Below, piece after piece: positions 6,370-14,925 of a DNA stretch of 61,979 nt. Below the pieces are notes generated by a model. That model was not told the origin of the DNA, did not search any database, and saw nothing but the letters and a program-made list of their open reading frames with translations. The DNA is from a virus: positions 1-61,979 of the IMG/VR virus record IMGVR_UViG_3300027985_000277; one strand, 5' to 3'. Position 1 is the stretch's first letter. Every line of letters starts with the position of its first letter. A program made the position numbers and the translations under genes.

Positions 6370-6801
6370 GTGAGCAAACTGAGGACTTTGCGGGACACAC
6401 AGAAGGCGCTGAAGAAGACCTTCGAGCAACAGAAGGCGCAGGAGTGGACGGAGATAACAGCGGAGATTGAAGCCCGCATCACCCACGAAATCAACCGCCT
6501 GTACCGCAACGGGTTGAAAATGTCTCAGATTATGCGCGAGTACGGAACCAGTGACTACCGCACGGTGCGCAGCCGTGTGCTGGACCACGTTGTGGTGCCT
6601 GTTGCCGATGCTTCCGGCTTGGTGTGGCACAACGTGAAGGACACCCTGTGGGAAGTCACGGACGGCACACACAAAGCCCGCGTGGTGATCCTGGAAGATG
6701 AGGGCGAGGCCGTGATGATGGACCACTTCGGGAATCCGGAGTTCGGTGCGCAGGTGAATGAGGGAGCGGGGTACGCCTTGTGGCTGGCGCGTGGAAACTG
6801 A
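6370..6801 (+). CDS. Coiled-coil / helix-turn-helix protein
   Basis: A 143-residue protein from GTG 6370 behind GAGAGG. The N-terminal 45 residues are a charged helix likely to form a coiled coil (TQKALKKTFEQQKAQEWTEI). It is followed by a Hin/resolvase-like helix-turn-helix (LKMSQIMREYGTSDYRTVR) and a beta-rich C-terminal part with ALWLARGN at the end. DNA binding is plausible; the family is not recognised with certainty. Confidence 0.6.
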   Translation: MSKLRTLRDTQKALKKTFEQQKAQEWTEITAEIEARITHEINRLYRNGLKMSQIMREYGTSDYRTVRSRVLDHVVVPVADASGLVWHNVKDTLWEVTDGTHKARVVILEDEGEAVMMDHFGNPEFGAQVNEGAGYALWLARGN

Positions 6802-7016
6802 ACGGCCTGTGCAGTACCCACCCGGAGCGCTATACCCTGTGGTGGCCCACCTACGACACACCGCCCGATGAGATCCAGAGGGCCAAGGAGATTTGTGAAC
6901 AGTGCCCTGTGCGGGCCCGATGCAAGGAAGAAGGCAAGGGCAAGCGCGTGATTGGCGTATGGGGTGGCGTACTGATGGGCCTGGACCCGGGGGACTTCAT
7001 TGCTGACCCCGACTGA
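6780..7016 (+). CDS. WhiB-family iron-sulfur regulator
   Basis: The 78-residue product has the four-cysteine WhiB pattern: Cys 11 (GLCSTHPE), then EICEQCPVRARC giving CxxCx5C, followed by the glycine turn GVWGG that marks the DNA- or sigma-binding end of the family. WhiB proteins hold a 4Fe-4S cluster and act with the host primary sigma factor; phage versions can silence host whiB genes and exclude superinfecting phage. The start is GTG 6780 inside the previous gene. The family is restricted to actinobacteria and their phages, which fixes the host phylum. Confidence 0.88.
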   Translation: MAGAWKLNGLCSTHPERYTLWWPTYDTPPDEIQRAKEICEQCPVRARCKEEGKGKRVIGVWGGVLMGLDPGDFIADPD

Positions 7017-8406
7017 GGAACAGGCGTGGGCCATAAATAGGATGGCCTGCGAGGAAACCCGGGCTGCCCTGAACGCCAGCGTGCTGGGAACTGGAAAGAC
7101 GCTCATGGCGGTGGAACTCGCCAAAACCTTGGGTGCAAAAACGGTACTTATCACTGCCCCACTGGGCACCCATAAAGGATGGAAAGCCACACTGGAGCGC
7201 CAGAAGTTCCCCCACCCGGTGAAATTCATCAACAGCACCAATGAAGAATTCATCAATTTGAAGGCTGGTGTTCCCGGTGCCTACTTGGTGGGGCGGGAGT
7301 TCTTCTACCTGTCCGCCACCAACAGCAAGCTTCGTGATGACGGAACCCGGGCTCGCACAGCACGGTGGTCATGGTCCAAAATACCCCATATCGACTTGCA
7401 TATTGTGGATGAGAGCCATTCGGCTCAGAACCAATTCGGAAAAATGTTCTCCACGCTGCGCAAGATGCACAATGTGGGGTACAAGCTGGCAATGTCCGGC
7501 ACACCGCAGGGCAGCAAGTTCGAGGGCATCTGGGCCACCACGAAGTGGTTGTGGCCTGATTTGGTGGACGGTTCCAAGGTACGCTGGGCTGCGCAGTGGT
7601 GCGAGCAGAAGCAGGTGGTGGTCGGATACGACAAGGATGCCGGTGAACTCAAGCGGGTGACTCAGGTTGTGGGGGAGAAGAGACCGGGAGCCTACCTCGC
7701 CAGCCTGCCGTGCGTGGTGCGGCTGGAACTGGAAACCAAGCCCTATGAGTTGTACGAGGCCCGGGTGGACTTGTGCCCTGTGCAGAGGCAGATGTGGGAC
7801 GAGATGGCCGCACATAGCATCGCGTGGTTGGCTGAACGCCCCACCGTGGCGAAACTGCCGCTGGAACAGCGCATCCGGCTACGCCAGATGGCGCTGGGCG
7901 AGGTCAGCTTCGATGACGAGGGGGCAGTAGCCTTCGCGCCGGATTGCCGCAGCACCAAAATAGATGCGGCCCTCAAAATCCAAGCGCGCCACCCCGGAGA
8001 GCCGATCCTGTTCCTGACCGATTCCGAGAGGTTCGCCCGCATCGCTGCGCCGAGGCTGGGAGCGGAACTCTTTACGGGGCGTGTGCCGAAGCGGGTGCGC
8101 AACGAACTGGTGGACCGGTTCGGGGTGGACGTGCCTTACCTGGTGGCGACCTATCAAGCCATCGCGGAGGGCACGGATGGGTTGCAGGCACACTGCCATA
8201 TCGAGGTGCTGTTCAACATCGCGGACAGCCCCGTGCTGAATGAGCAGGTTTCTGGTAGGCTCAACCGTACCGGACAGCGGGCCGACAAGATCGTTCGTTA
8301 CACGTTGGTGGCCCGCAATACCGCCGATGACGACCACTTCGACCGGGCCGTAGCCAACATGGATGCCCGCCGATCCGAGGTTGACAAGTTGCATGTGGAC
8401 CTGTAG
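7000..8406 (+). CDS. SNF2-type DEAD/DEAH helicase
   Basis: A 468-residue superfamily 2 ATPase. Motif I is LGTGKT (residues 29-34), motif II VDESH (about 136), motif III SGTP (about 166) and motif VI GRLNRTGQR (about 420). The ESH variant and the order fit SNF2-like phage helicases that remodel or unwind DNA at forks. The start is TTG 7000 within the end of the WhiB gene; no better start lies upstream. It is the first enzyme of the replication block. Confidence 0.88.
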   Translation: MLTPTEEQAWAINRMACEETRAALNASVLGTGKTLMAVELAKTLGAKTVLITAPLGTHKGWKATLERQKFPHPVKFINSTNEEFINLKAGVPGAYLVGREFFYLSATNSKLRDDGTRARTARWSWSKIPHIDLHIVDESHSAQNQFGKMFSTLRKMHNVGYKLAMSGTPQGSKFEGIWATTKWLWPDLVDGSKVRWAAQWCEQKQVVVGYDKDAGELKRVTQVVGEKRPGAYLASLPCVVRLELETKPYELYEARVDLCPVQRQMWDEMAAHSIAWLAERPTVAKLPLEQRIRLRQMALGEVSFDDEGAVAFAPDCRSTKIDAALKIQARHPGEPILFLTDSERFARIAAPRLGAELFTGRVPKRVRNELVDRFGVDVPYLVATYQAIAEGTDGLQAHCHIEVLFNIADSPVLNEQVSGRLNRTGQRADKIVRYTLVARNTADDDHFDRAVANMDARRSEVDKLHVDL

Positions 8407-8418
8407 GCTGCCTACAGG
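8400..8418 (+). repeat. Perfect hairpin over helicase stop codon
   Basis: CCTGTAGGC at 8400-8408 and GCCTACAGG at 8410-8418 form a perfect nine-base inverted repeat with one central base, spanning the TAG stop. There is no U-tract, so it is more likely an operator or mRNA-end hairpin than a terminator. Confidence 0.55.
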
Positions 8419-8438
8419 CTTAGAGGAAGGAGCAGTAA

Positions 8439-8666
8439 ATGCTGTACGTTGAGACCAAGAGCGGTGCTGCCTACGAGGTAGATGCTGAGACCATGCACAT
8501 CCGACGTGAGGGCCCTGTGGCTGAGACGGATGCGGACAAGCCTGATGGAGAGTGGCTGCCGGTGACGGACTTCGTGGGTCCCCTTGTTGGTCATAGCATG
8601 GTGTTCATGTTCCCAGACGGTCGGGTCCGCACAACCACCAACGTGACCAAGGTGGTGGCGAAGTGA
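8439..8666 (+). CDS. Hypothetical small protein
   Basis: A 75-residue protein with ATG 8439 behind GGAAGGAG. It has a beta-hairpin start (LYVETKSGAAYEVDAETM) and a charged middle. It overlaps the next gene by four bases. Confidence 0.6.
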   Translation: MLYVETKSGAAYEVDAETMHIRREGPVAETDADKPDGEWLPVTDFVGPLVGHSMVFMFPDGRVRTTTNVTKVVAK

Positions 8667-9043
8667 TCGACTTGGCCGACATCAGGCCCGGAGGCAAGGT
8701 ATCGGTCACTCTGGCCGATGGGACGAAGGTTATTGACAGCCCGGTGATTGAGGGGCGTAGCGGTGACTATGAAGGAACCATCCGGATCATCAACGGGTTC
8801 TTCATCCTGCGCAATGGGAGGAATTGGCCGGGAGGTACCGCTATTGTTAGCATCGACGCCTACACGCCCCCGAAGCCCGAGTGGGATCGGCCCGAGGTAT
8901 TTGCAGTGACGGACGTAGACGGGTTTGTATGGACTCGAACCAAGCGCGACGGAATGTGGCGAGCACGCGGAAACTCTGTCGGTGCCATAGTGGTGGAGCG
9001 CGACTACGGACCTTGTACCGTACTGGCGGTGTACGCCGGATGA
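8663..9043 (+). CDS. Hypothetical beta-rich protein
   Basis: A 126-residue protein, GTG 8663 in a GTGA overlap. Its two halves (KVSVTLADGTKVIDSPVI and FAVTDVDGFVWTRTKRDG) suggest two small beta domains. No family recognised. It ends in ATGA coupling. Confidence 0.55.
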   Translation: MIDLADIRPGGKVSVTLADGTKVIDSPVIEGRSGDYEGTIRIINGFFILRNGRNWPGGTAIVSIDAYTPPKPEWDRPEVFAVTDVDGFVWTRTKRDGMWRARGNSVGAIVVERDYGPCTVLAVYAG

Positions 9044-9246
9044 TCTCCTCAGAGAACACCACGCTCGAAAACTTCATCGCGGCGCAGTATTTCCGTGCGA
9101 CCACCCGAGTGCCCTACTGGCTCTACATGCAGGGGCACCACGGCAAGGGCTCGAACCGATGGCACAAGCCCTCCAAGCCGTTCCGCCGTTCGGCGGCAGT
9201 GCGCAAGGTCTACCGTGGGGACGTGTGGTGGCTGGACGCACAGTAG
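9040..9246 (+). CDS. Hypothetical basic protein
   Basis: A 68-residue basic aromatic protein from ATG 9040 (overlap with previous stop), with TTRVPYWLYMQGHHGKG and RRSAAVRKVYRGDVWW. Function unknown. Confidence 0.55.
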   Translation: MISSENTTLENFIAAQYFRATTRVPYWLYMQGHHGKGSNRWHKPSKPFRRSAAVRKVYRGDVWWLDAQ

Positions 9247-9428
9247 CTAACTTGACCCCTGACGATGCGGGGCGGCGTGTCCTGGTGAACAGTGCTGTGG
9301 TGGGCGTTCTTGAGTCCACCCCGCACCCCGCCGTGTACTCGCATTGGCTGCTCAAGGAGACCCACAGAAATAGCGGTTGGTCGTTCCAAGTGCTGTATCT
9401 CGATGACGTTGTGGAGGAGGTTCTGTGA
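9228..9428 (+). CDS. Hypothetical protein
   Basis: A 66-residue protein from GTG 9228 (or 9225) behind GGGG. It contains LTPDDAGRRVLVNSAVVGVL and an acidic end (VLYLDDVVEEVL). GGAGG near the end serves the next gene. Function unknown. Confidence 0.55.
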   Translation: MAGRTVANLTPDDAGRRVLVNSAVVGVLESTPHPAVYSHWLLKETHRNSGWSFQVLYLDDVVEEVL

Positions 9429-9649
9429 ATTTTCCTGGATTGCCGGAAGGCTATTTCTGGCGTGTGAAGAAGACGTGGGGCCTCGCAGGAAATGTTACTG
9501 TTCAATTGAGGAAATCATTTGGACCATTCTCCTATTGCATTTCCGACGCAATAGTGGAGCCCCGAGACGTAGTTTTGGGGGCGACAAATGCCAAACAGAA
9601 GTGGGACAATTCCAAACGCATCCCAGAGGTGTTGGGGGACTACCGATGA
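9425..9649 (+). CDS. Hypothetical protein
   Basis: A 74-residue protein, GTG 9425 in a GTGA overlap with GGAGG ahead. It contains GYFWRVKKTWGLAGNVTVQL. Base composition is a little richer in A and T than its neighbours. Function unknown. Confidence 0.55.
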   Translation: MNFPGLPEGYFWRVKKTWGLAGNVTVQLRKSFGPFSYCISDAIVEPRDVVLGATNAKQKWDNSKRIPEVLGDYR

Positions 9650-10914
9650 GCAACAAGTACGAGATTTTGGGTGAGCGTAACTACAGTCTCAAGGTTGTGA
9701 AGGTGCGGCAACTTGTTGAGTTGCCCGGGCTGGACAACCTGCGCGGTGTCCCCGTGGATGGCTACATGGCGCTGGTATCGAAGGATACCCCGCTTGGTGG
9801 GCTCATGGTGATGTTCCCGGCAGAGTGCCAGATCGCACCCGAGTTCGCGGCTATGAACAACCTGTACCGGGACGTGACGTTGAACGACGGCGATGCCGTG
9901 GGCTACTTGGAGAAGTCTGCCCGTATCCGGGCCATCAAGCTGCGCGGGCATGTATCAAGCGCGCTGCTGCTGCCCGCGTGGGAGCCAGACATGGCCGAGG
10001 GCCTTGAGTTCGATACGATCAACGGTAAGACGCTCTCGTGGAAGTACGTCCCGCCCATCCGGCGCGGGGCCAACCCGGCACAGGGGGCTGCTCAGCGTAA
10101 GGTGTGGAAGCGCGTGGACGCGAAGTACCTTCCCGAACACCCAGACACGGCTCAGTACCTGCGTGAGCAGGACAGCATCTCCGACGATGCCTGGTTCGTG
10201 GTGTCACAGAAGCTGCATGGCACCTCCGTCAGGTTTGGGCGGACTGTGGTGAAGCGCCAACTCAAGTGGTACGAACGGCTGTTGGTCAAACTCGGTGTGC
10301 CGGTGAGCGACCACGAGTACGACCTGATCGCAGGATCTCGGAAGGTCATCAAAGACCCCAAGAGCACCACGCAGAATCATTGGTACTCAACTGATCTGTG
10401 GACCAGTGAAGCGCTCAAGTACGCCGACCTGATCCCGAGCAACGTCGTGGTCTACGGCGAGTTGATCGGGTGGGTTCCGGGCACAAGCACCCCCATACAG
10501 AAGAACTACACCTACCAGGTTCCAGTGGGCGAGTGCCAACTGTGGGTCTATCGCGTGAGCATCGTGACTGAGGACGCCAAGCAGTACGACCTTGGGGACG
10601 CCGCCATGCGCGAGTTCTGCGGGGCCCGTGGCCTGAACGTGGTTCCGAAACTCTGGGAGGGGTACAAGCAAGGATTCGAGGTTGAGCGTTGGCTGGACCA
10701 ACGATTTGCCGACATGGTTTCGGAGCGATGGATGTGGGGCTCTCCTGTGCCGCTTGCCAAAGAAAGCCCTGTGGATGAGGGCGTGGTTGTCCGAATTGAG
10801 GGCATCCTCCCCCGATTTTTCAAAGCGAAAGGCCCCATTTTCTATGCGCATGAAACCGCGCAACTTGACGGTGGTGAGGCTGACCTTGAGACAGAGGGCA
10901 GCACTGAAGGCTGA
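9646..10914 (+). CDS. RNA ligase, Rnl5-like
   Basis: A 422-residue ATP-dependent ligase. The lysine motif I is KLHGTS (about residue 190), motif III/IIIa is VVYGELIG (about 275), motif IV is DEGVVVR and motif V FFKAKG (about 390-400). An N-terminal region of about 170 residues, probably an OB fold, precedes the catalytic domain, an arrangement known for the Rnl5 family. The next enzyme gene is a polynucleotide kinase/phosphatase, so the pair can heal and seal cleaved tRNA. I chose ATG 9646 in an ATGA overlap. Confidence 0.85.
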   Translation: MSNKYEILGERNYSLKVVKVRQLVELPGLDNLRGVPVDGYMALVSKDTPLGGLMVMFPAECQIAPEFAAMNNLYRDVTLNDGDAVGYLEKSARIRAIKLRGHVSSALLLPAWEPDMAEGLEFDTINGKTLSWKYVPPIRRGANPAQGAAQRKVWKRVDAKYLPEHPDTAQYLREQDSISDDAWFVVSQKLHGTSVRFGRTVVKRQLKWYERLLVKLGVPVSDHEYDLIAGSRKVIKDPKSTTQNHWYSTDLWTSEALKYADLIPSNVVVYGELIGWVPGTSTPIQKNYTYQVPVGECQLWVYRVSIVTEDAKQYDLGDAAMREFCGARGLNVVPKLWEGYKQGFEVERWLDQRFADMVSERWMWGSPVPLAKESPVDEGVVVRIEGILPRFFKAKGPIFYAHETAQLDGGEADLETEGSTEG

Positions 10915-11029
10915 ACTGGTGCAGGCTTGGAACGACTTGACCGTGGACGAGAAGTTGGCTATGCTCAAGTCAGTGCCAAACTTGTACTGGAGGTTGGCTT
11001 GGTTCATAGCGAGGGAGGGCAACAGGTGA
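10871..11029 (+). CDS. Small hypothetical protein between ligase and kinase
   Basis: A frame of about 52 codons from GTG 10871, reading AALKAELVQAWNDLTVDEKL and NLYWRLAWFIAREG. The first 45 bases lie inside the ligase gene. It ends in a GTGA overlap with the kinase gene. Helical; function unknown. Confidence 0.5.
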   Translation: MVRLTLRQRAALKAELVQAWNDLTVDEKLAMLKSVPNLYWRLAWFIAREGNR

Positions 11030-11904
11030 CACTGCACTTGATGAGGGGCATCAGCGGCAGCGGGAAGACCACGTACGCTAAGGCGCTGGATGCCGTGCGG
11101 ATCAGCCGTGACGACATCCGGGCTGAACTGACTGGGCGCAGTGACAAGTTTGCGGGCGACTTCAAGTTCGAGGCCAAGGTGACGCGCATTGAGCAGGAAC
11201 GCGTACGCAACCTGCTGGTGCAGCGCAAGGACGTGGTTGTGGACGACACCAACCTGGTGCTCAAGCACGCCCGAACTTGGGCCAACATGGCGAACGACTA
11301 CGGCCACGACTTCGAGGTGCACGACCTGAACGTGGGTGTGTCGGTGGCTGCGGCCCGCAATGCTGAGCGTGAAGACGGGGTGCCTGTAGAGGTGATCTAC
11401 AAGCAGGACTCCCGAGCTTGCTGGGACGCTATTGTGGCTGACGCCACGCACCCGTTCGTGGACTGGAGCCCGGTGGAGGTTGACTACAACCTAGAGGACA
11501 TCGTGACGTGCGATATTGACGGCACGCTGGCGATTTTGGCGGACGGTTTCAGCCCCTACGACCCCGCTCATTACCCGTACGATGGTCTCAACCGATCCGT
11601 GTTCGCTGCTGTGTGGGCCATGCAGGGCGCAGGGTACCCGCTCGTGTTCCTGTCGGGACGCGACGAGGGCGGGCGACAGGAGACGTACCGGTGGCTGATG
11701 GACACCCAGTTGGATGTGTCTGAACTGTTCATGCGCAAGGCCGGAGACACCCGCCGCGACGACGTGGTGAAGGTGGAGATGTTCAATGAACACATCCGGG
11801 GCAAGTACAACATCGTGATGCATTTCGATGATCGCCAACGTGTAGTCAATGCATTGCGGGCAATCGGGGTTACCGTGTTTCAGGTTGCTGAAGGAGATTT
11901 CTGA
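11026..11904 (+). CDS. Polynucleotide kinase / 3'-phosphatase
   Basis: A 292-residue two-domain protein with the T4 Pnkp layout. The N-terminal P-loop GISGSGKTT (residues 8-16) and SRDDIR are the kinase site. A HAD phosphatase starts at CDIDGT (about residue 164), with VFLSGRDE and HFDDRQRV as later HAD motifs. It prepares RNA ends (5' phosphate, 3' hydroxyl) for the ligase encoded just before it. GTG 11026 is in a GTGA overlap. Confidence 0.88.
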   Translation: MTLHLMRGISGSGKTTYAKALDAVRISRDDIRAELTGRSDKFAGDFKFEAKVTRIEQERVRNLLVQRKDVVVDDTNLVLKHARTWANMANDYGHDFEVHDLNVGVSVAAARNAEREDGVPVEVIYKQDSRACWDAIVADATHPFVDWSPVEVDYNLEDIVTCDIDGTLAILADGFSPYDPAHYPYDGLNRSVFAAVWAMQGAGYPLVFLSGRDEGGRQETYRWLMDTQLDVSELFMRKAGDTRRDDVVKVEMFNEHIRGKYNIVMHFDDRQRVVNALRAIGVTVFQVAEGDF

Positions 11905-12636
11905 ATGCGTTACGTTGGGGGAAAGGTTCGCATCTCTAAATGGATCAAGGATCAATTGGAGCCGCTTGTCCCGAAGCATCTGAAGTACTTGGAGCCCTTT
12001 ATGGGTGGGGGTGCCGTTCTGTCAAAGATGGCTCCGTTGTTTCAAAAGGGTTGCATTTTTGCGGGGGACGCACATGAAGACTTAATTCTGATGTGGAAAG
12101 CTCTTCAACGTGGATGGATTCCCCCCGAACGGGTATCACGTCAAGAGTACGAAGAACTGCGAACAGCCCCGCCCTCTGCTCTTAGGGGATTTGTCGGGTT
12201 TGGGTCCAGTTTTTCAGGGAAATGGTTCGGAGGATATGTGGACCGGGCATACGATATTCATGCCGATTACATGATGCCGCCTTTTTCCGCTACTGCGCGC
12301 CGTGCTGTTTTGGCGGACGTGGAAAACTTTAGAGACGCAGAACTGCACTGTACTTCGTACTCAAATTGGAACCCTCACGAGGGAGTATTGGTCTATTGTG
12401 ATCCGCCTTATGCTGGATCTTTAGGCTATTCCGGAACGGATAAGTTCAACCACGACGAGTTTTGGGAGACGATGAGAAAGTGGTCTCGTCAGGGGGCTTC
12501 CGTGTTTGTTTCGGAGTATCGGGCTCCGTCCGATTTTGTGGTATTCGCAGAGCGAAGCAGGAAGGTAATGCTGCGGGCCACCAAAGGGGAAGAGCAAGAA
12601 ATTCGCACCGAAAGATTGTTCACCTTCAATGTTTAA
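11905..12636 (+). CDS. DNA N6-adenine methyltransferase (Dam type)
   Basis: A 243-residue class D12 methylase. RYVGGK opens the protein, EPFMGGGAVL is the AdoMet-binding motif, and DPPY at residues 166-169 is the catalytic motif. It would methylate adenine in phage DNA, as protection against host restriction. Its codons are visibly richer in A and T than its neighbours, which suggests recent transfer. ATG 11905 follows GGAG closely. Confidence 0.88.
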   Translation: MRYVGGKVRISKWIKDQLEPLVPKHLKYLEPFMGGGAVLSKMAPLFQKGCIFAGDAHEDLILMWKALQRGWIPPERVSRQEYEELRTAPPSALRGFVGFGSSFSGKWFGGYVDRAYDIHADYMMPPFSATARRAVLADVENFRDAELHCTSYSNWNPHEGVLVYCDPPYAGSLGYSGTDKFNHDEFWETMRKWSRQGASVFVSEYRAPSDFVVFAERSRKVMLRATKGEEQEIRTERLFTFNV

Positions 12637-13363
12637 TCTCACTTCCTGGGGCATAGGTTTGCTGAAGACCCCCAGCGAGCGCGACCTGCAAACCCGTGTG
12701 GGGGCTTCGGATCTGAGCAATCAATGTACACGTTGCTTAGCGGACGCCCTGCTGGCACTCAAAAGTGACGCGATGCAGAGCGACTTCTGGCTGGCCCCAC
12801 GCATCGGCACAGGCATCCACTTGTTGATCGAGCAACGAGCCCCCGAGCATGGAGCCATCGGTGAGCATCGCGTTGTACTGGGGGAACTGCCCGGGTACGG
12901 CCCGGTGAAATCCACGCTGGACCTTTACATCACTGACGAGAACATGGTGGTGGACGCCAAGAGCACCACCCGCAAGAAGCTCGCTGCCTATAAGCGAGTG
13001 CTGTTGGAGGACGACCCCTCGGAGAGCCTGATTCCGCATCGGCTGACTGTGAACACCTACCTGAACCAGCTTATGCTGTATGGCAAGGGGGCACAGGACG
13101 AGGGCTACACCGTCGAAAGTGTGGGCATCCTGTTCATCTGCCGGGATGGCGCGGCGGACAATGATGTGTGGGGGTGGCCTGTACCGTTCGACCGCCAGAG
13201 GGCCGATGCCGTGTGGGCTCGTGCCGCGAACCTGTGGGCGTGGCTGGACTTGGGGCATGACCCGGACGAGTTGAACCGGGCTCCGGGGTGTTACACCTGC
13301 ACCCACTTGCGCCCGAAGGCCAGCCGTGGTAAGTTGTACCTGAACTTGGAGGAAGGAGCGTAA
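12629..13363 (+). CDS. Cas4/RecB-like exonuclease
   Basis: A 244-residue PD-(D/E)XK nuclease. The core is IGTGIHLLIEQR (His and Glu), then STLDLYI and VVDAKST (Asp, then Asp-Ala-Lys). Cysteines near the N-terminus (QCTRC) and C-terminus (CYTCTHL) could hold an iron-sulfur cluster as in Cas4/AddB-type nucleases. It sits next to a Sak4-like ATPase and an ssDNA-binding protein, as in phage recombination modules. Confidence 0.8.
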   Translation: MFNLTSWGIGLLKTPSERDLQTRVGASDLSNQCTRCLADALLALKSDAMQSDFWLAPRIGTGIHLLIEQRAPEHGAIGEHRVVLGELPGYGPVKSTLDLYITDENMVVDAKSTTRKKLAAYKRVLLEDDPSESLIPHRLTVNTYLNQLMLYGKGAQDEGYTVESVGILFICRDGAADNDVWGWPVPFDRQRADAVWARAANLWAWLDLGHDPDELNRAPGCYTCTHLRPKASRGKLYLNLEEGA

Positions 13364-13368
13364 TAAGC

Positions 13369-13704
13369 ATGGACTTTGAGGACACGGTTGCGGCCATCGC
13401 ACGAACCAAGGACCAGATTAAGGAACTGCAAGAGCACATGGAGGATCTGTACGCCACGCTGCCGCAGTCGCAGAAGGCCGGAGCTTACCCGGCAGGTCGG
13501 TACATTCTGAAGGTGCGTGACAACTACCGCTTTGATGCTGCTACGGCCATCAAAGTGCTGCCTACGATTGTGTTGCAATCCATCTTGGTGTCCAAGCCGG
13601 ATTCGGCACAGGCGCGCAAGGTGCTCAGCGGGGACGACTACGCGAAGTGCCAGAAGAAGATCGGCGTGGTTCGAGAAGTGGAGGAGGTTACCGATGAGGT
13701 TTAG
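13369..13704 (+). CDS. Coiled-coil hypothetical protein
   Basis: A 111-residue protein whose first 35 residues are a charged coiled coil (ARTKDQIKELQEHMEDLYA). A basic central part (GRYILKVRDNYRFD) follows. It stands between the nuclease and other recombination genes and could be an accessory factor; no family recognised. Confidence 0.65.
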   Translation: MDFEDTVAAIARTKDQIKELQEHMEDLYATLPQSQKAGAYPAGRYILKVRDNYRFDAATAIKVLPTIVLQSILVSKPDSAQARKVLSGDDYAKCQKKIGVVREVEEVTDEV

Positions 13705-13873
13705 CGTGTACGACAACAGCGGAGACGAAATCAGTCTGAGCCGTGAGGGCAATGTGGTGCAACTCGTTGCCACGGAGGGAAACCGCTCGGTCACGTTGGT
13801 ATTCGATGAGGATGGGTTCAAGCAGTTGCGCCGAGCCGTAGGGTACGTGTGGAATGAGCGTGACGGTGGCTAA
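13694..13873 (+). CDS. Small beta-rich hypothetical protein
   Basis: A 59-residue protein from ATG 13694, overlapping the previous gene. It reads as a small beta sheet (MRFSVYDNSGDEISL, VTLVFDEDGFKQLRRAV). Function unknown. Confidence 0.55.
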   Translation: MRFSVYDNSGDEISLSREGNVVQLVATEGNRSVTLVFDEDGFKQLRRAVGYVWNERDGG

Positions 13874-14093
13874 GTACAGGTTGAAGCTTGACCAGGACGA
13901 GGCTGACTTCCTGTTCAGCCTGTATCAGACGTTGAACGTGGGGGGCCCCGCTGAAAAAGCCCTGAGCGACTTCGCTGACGAGTTGCTCGACAAGGGTGGC
14001 CCTAAGGTCGAGTACGAGTTCTACCTCGGGGGCCACAAGGTGGAGCGGTTCGAACTGAACTGGGCTCCCGCTGAGAAAGCAAAGCAACGATGA
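13854..14093 (+). CDS. Small protein of the LKLDQDEA paralog family
   Basis: A 79-residue protein with YRLKLDQDEADFLFSLYQTL near the start, the recurrent strand-helix pattern seen at 3800, 5035, 5304 and 15429. It overlaps both neighbours. Function unknown. Confidence 0.6.
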   Translation: MSVTVAKYRLKLDQDEADFLFSLYQTLNVGGPAEKALSDFADELLDKGGPKVEYEFYLGGHKVERFELNWAPAEKAKQR

Positions 14094-14596
14094 TCACGAC
14101 CGCCGCCGAACTCGGGCGCACCGAGCCGACCGAGGATCAGGTGTTGACTATCCTTCGCACCCACGGAATCGAGTGCACTGGGTTGGGTGAAGTCACCTGC
14201 GTCGGGTGTCGTAGCGCTGGGTGGATGACGTGGGGTGAATACAGGCTCCATCTCGCCCGCGCCGTCCTCGCCCTGCTGCCCCAGCGGGTAGCGCCGAGCG
14301 TGGATGCCATCTTCCAGATGCTCGAAGCGCATCAGGACGCGGGCTCTGATCGGTGTGCCTGCGGGTACCGAGCGATGGACATCAGTGGGCATCGCGCGAG
14401 GTGGCTGTCCACCCTCTACGCCTCGCAGCCGACCGTGGCCGAGGTCAAGGCCACCGAGAAGAAGAGGGTCCTCGAAGCTATCCAGAAGCTCCCCACTACC
14501 CGCACCAAAGCGTGGGACAAGGGTTGGGATTCGGTCTCGCTCGCGGACGTGATCGCAGTTATCTTCACCGACCGGCAGGAGGCTGATCATGGCTGA
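14090..14596 (+). CDS. Conserved phage protein with Cys pairs (paralog of 24455)
   Basis: A 168-residue protein with VTCVGCRSAGWMTWGEY and later CACGYRAM, four Cys that could bind zinc. ARAVLALLPQRVAP and QPTVAEVKA recur almost unchanged in the protein at 24455-24901, so the two are paralogs with a shared scaffold. ATG 14090 is in an ATGA overlap. Function unknown. Confidence 0.65.
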   Translation: MITTAAELGRTEPTEDQVLTILRTHGIECTGLGEVTCVGCRSAGWMTWGEYRLHLARAVLALLPQRVAPSVDAIFQMLEAHQDAGSDRCACGYRAMDISGHRARWLSTLYASQPTVAEVKATEKKRVLEAIQKLPTTRTKAWDKGWDSVSLADVIAVIFTDRQEADHG

Positions 14597-14678
14597 GTGG
14601 TTTGATCCCGTGCTCCTTGCGAAGATCATCGTCGGATTCGTCGTACTCGCTGCCGTGGTGGTGATCCTTCATGGCTGA
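14589..14678 (+). CDS. Very small membrane protein
   Basis: A 29-residue frame: MAEWFDPVLLAKIIVGFVVL and a few more residues, one clear membrane helix. It stands immediately before an AEWTTEDVR-family gene, the same order as at 23279-23720. Confidence 0.6.
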   Translation: MAEWFDPVLLAKIIVGFVVLAAVVVILHG

Positions 14679-14925
14679 GTGGACGACCGAGGATGTGCGG
14701 GAGGTTGTCATCCAATGGGGGGATGACCGTGGGACGGGCGCAATAGCGGAGGCCCTGCTCGACAGGTGGATGGACGCTCACGACGCCGAGGTGCGGGCGC
14801 AGGCGGTGTTGGACGCGGCGGACGCTCTTGGCGAGACCTTTGCGCAAGCGAGCGAAAGCCGACCCCGAGGAATCCTCCAGACGGTTGATTGGCTCCGCGC
14901 CCGCGCTGAGCGTGGGGAGGCGTGA
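14671..14925 (+). CDS. AEWTTEDVR-family protein, copy 1
   Basis: An 84-residue acidic helical protein. It shares MAEWTTEDVR, AHDAEVRAQA and the ending RARAERGEA with the gene at 23436-23720. This family of unknown function is common in actinobacteriophages. It starts eight bases inside the preceding membrane-peptide gene. Confidence 0.65.
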   Translation: MAEWTTEDVREVVIQWGDDRGTGAIAEALLDRWMDAHDAEVRAQAVLDAADALGETFAQASESRPRGILQTVDWLRARAERGEA

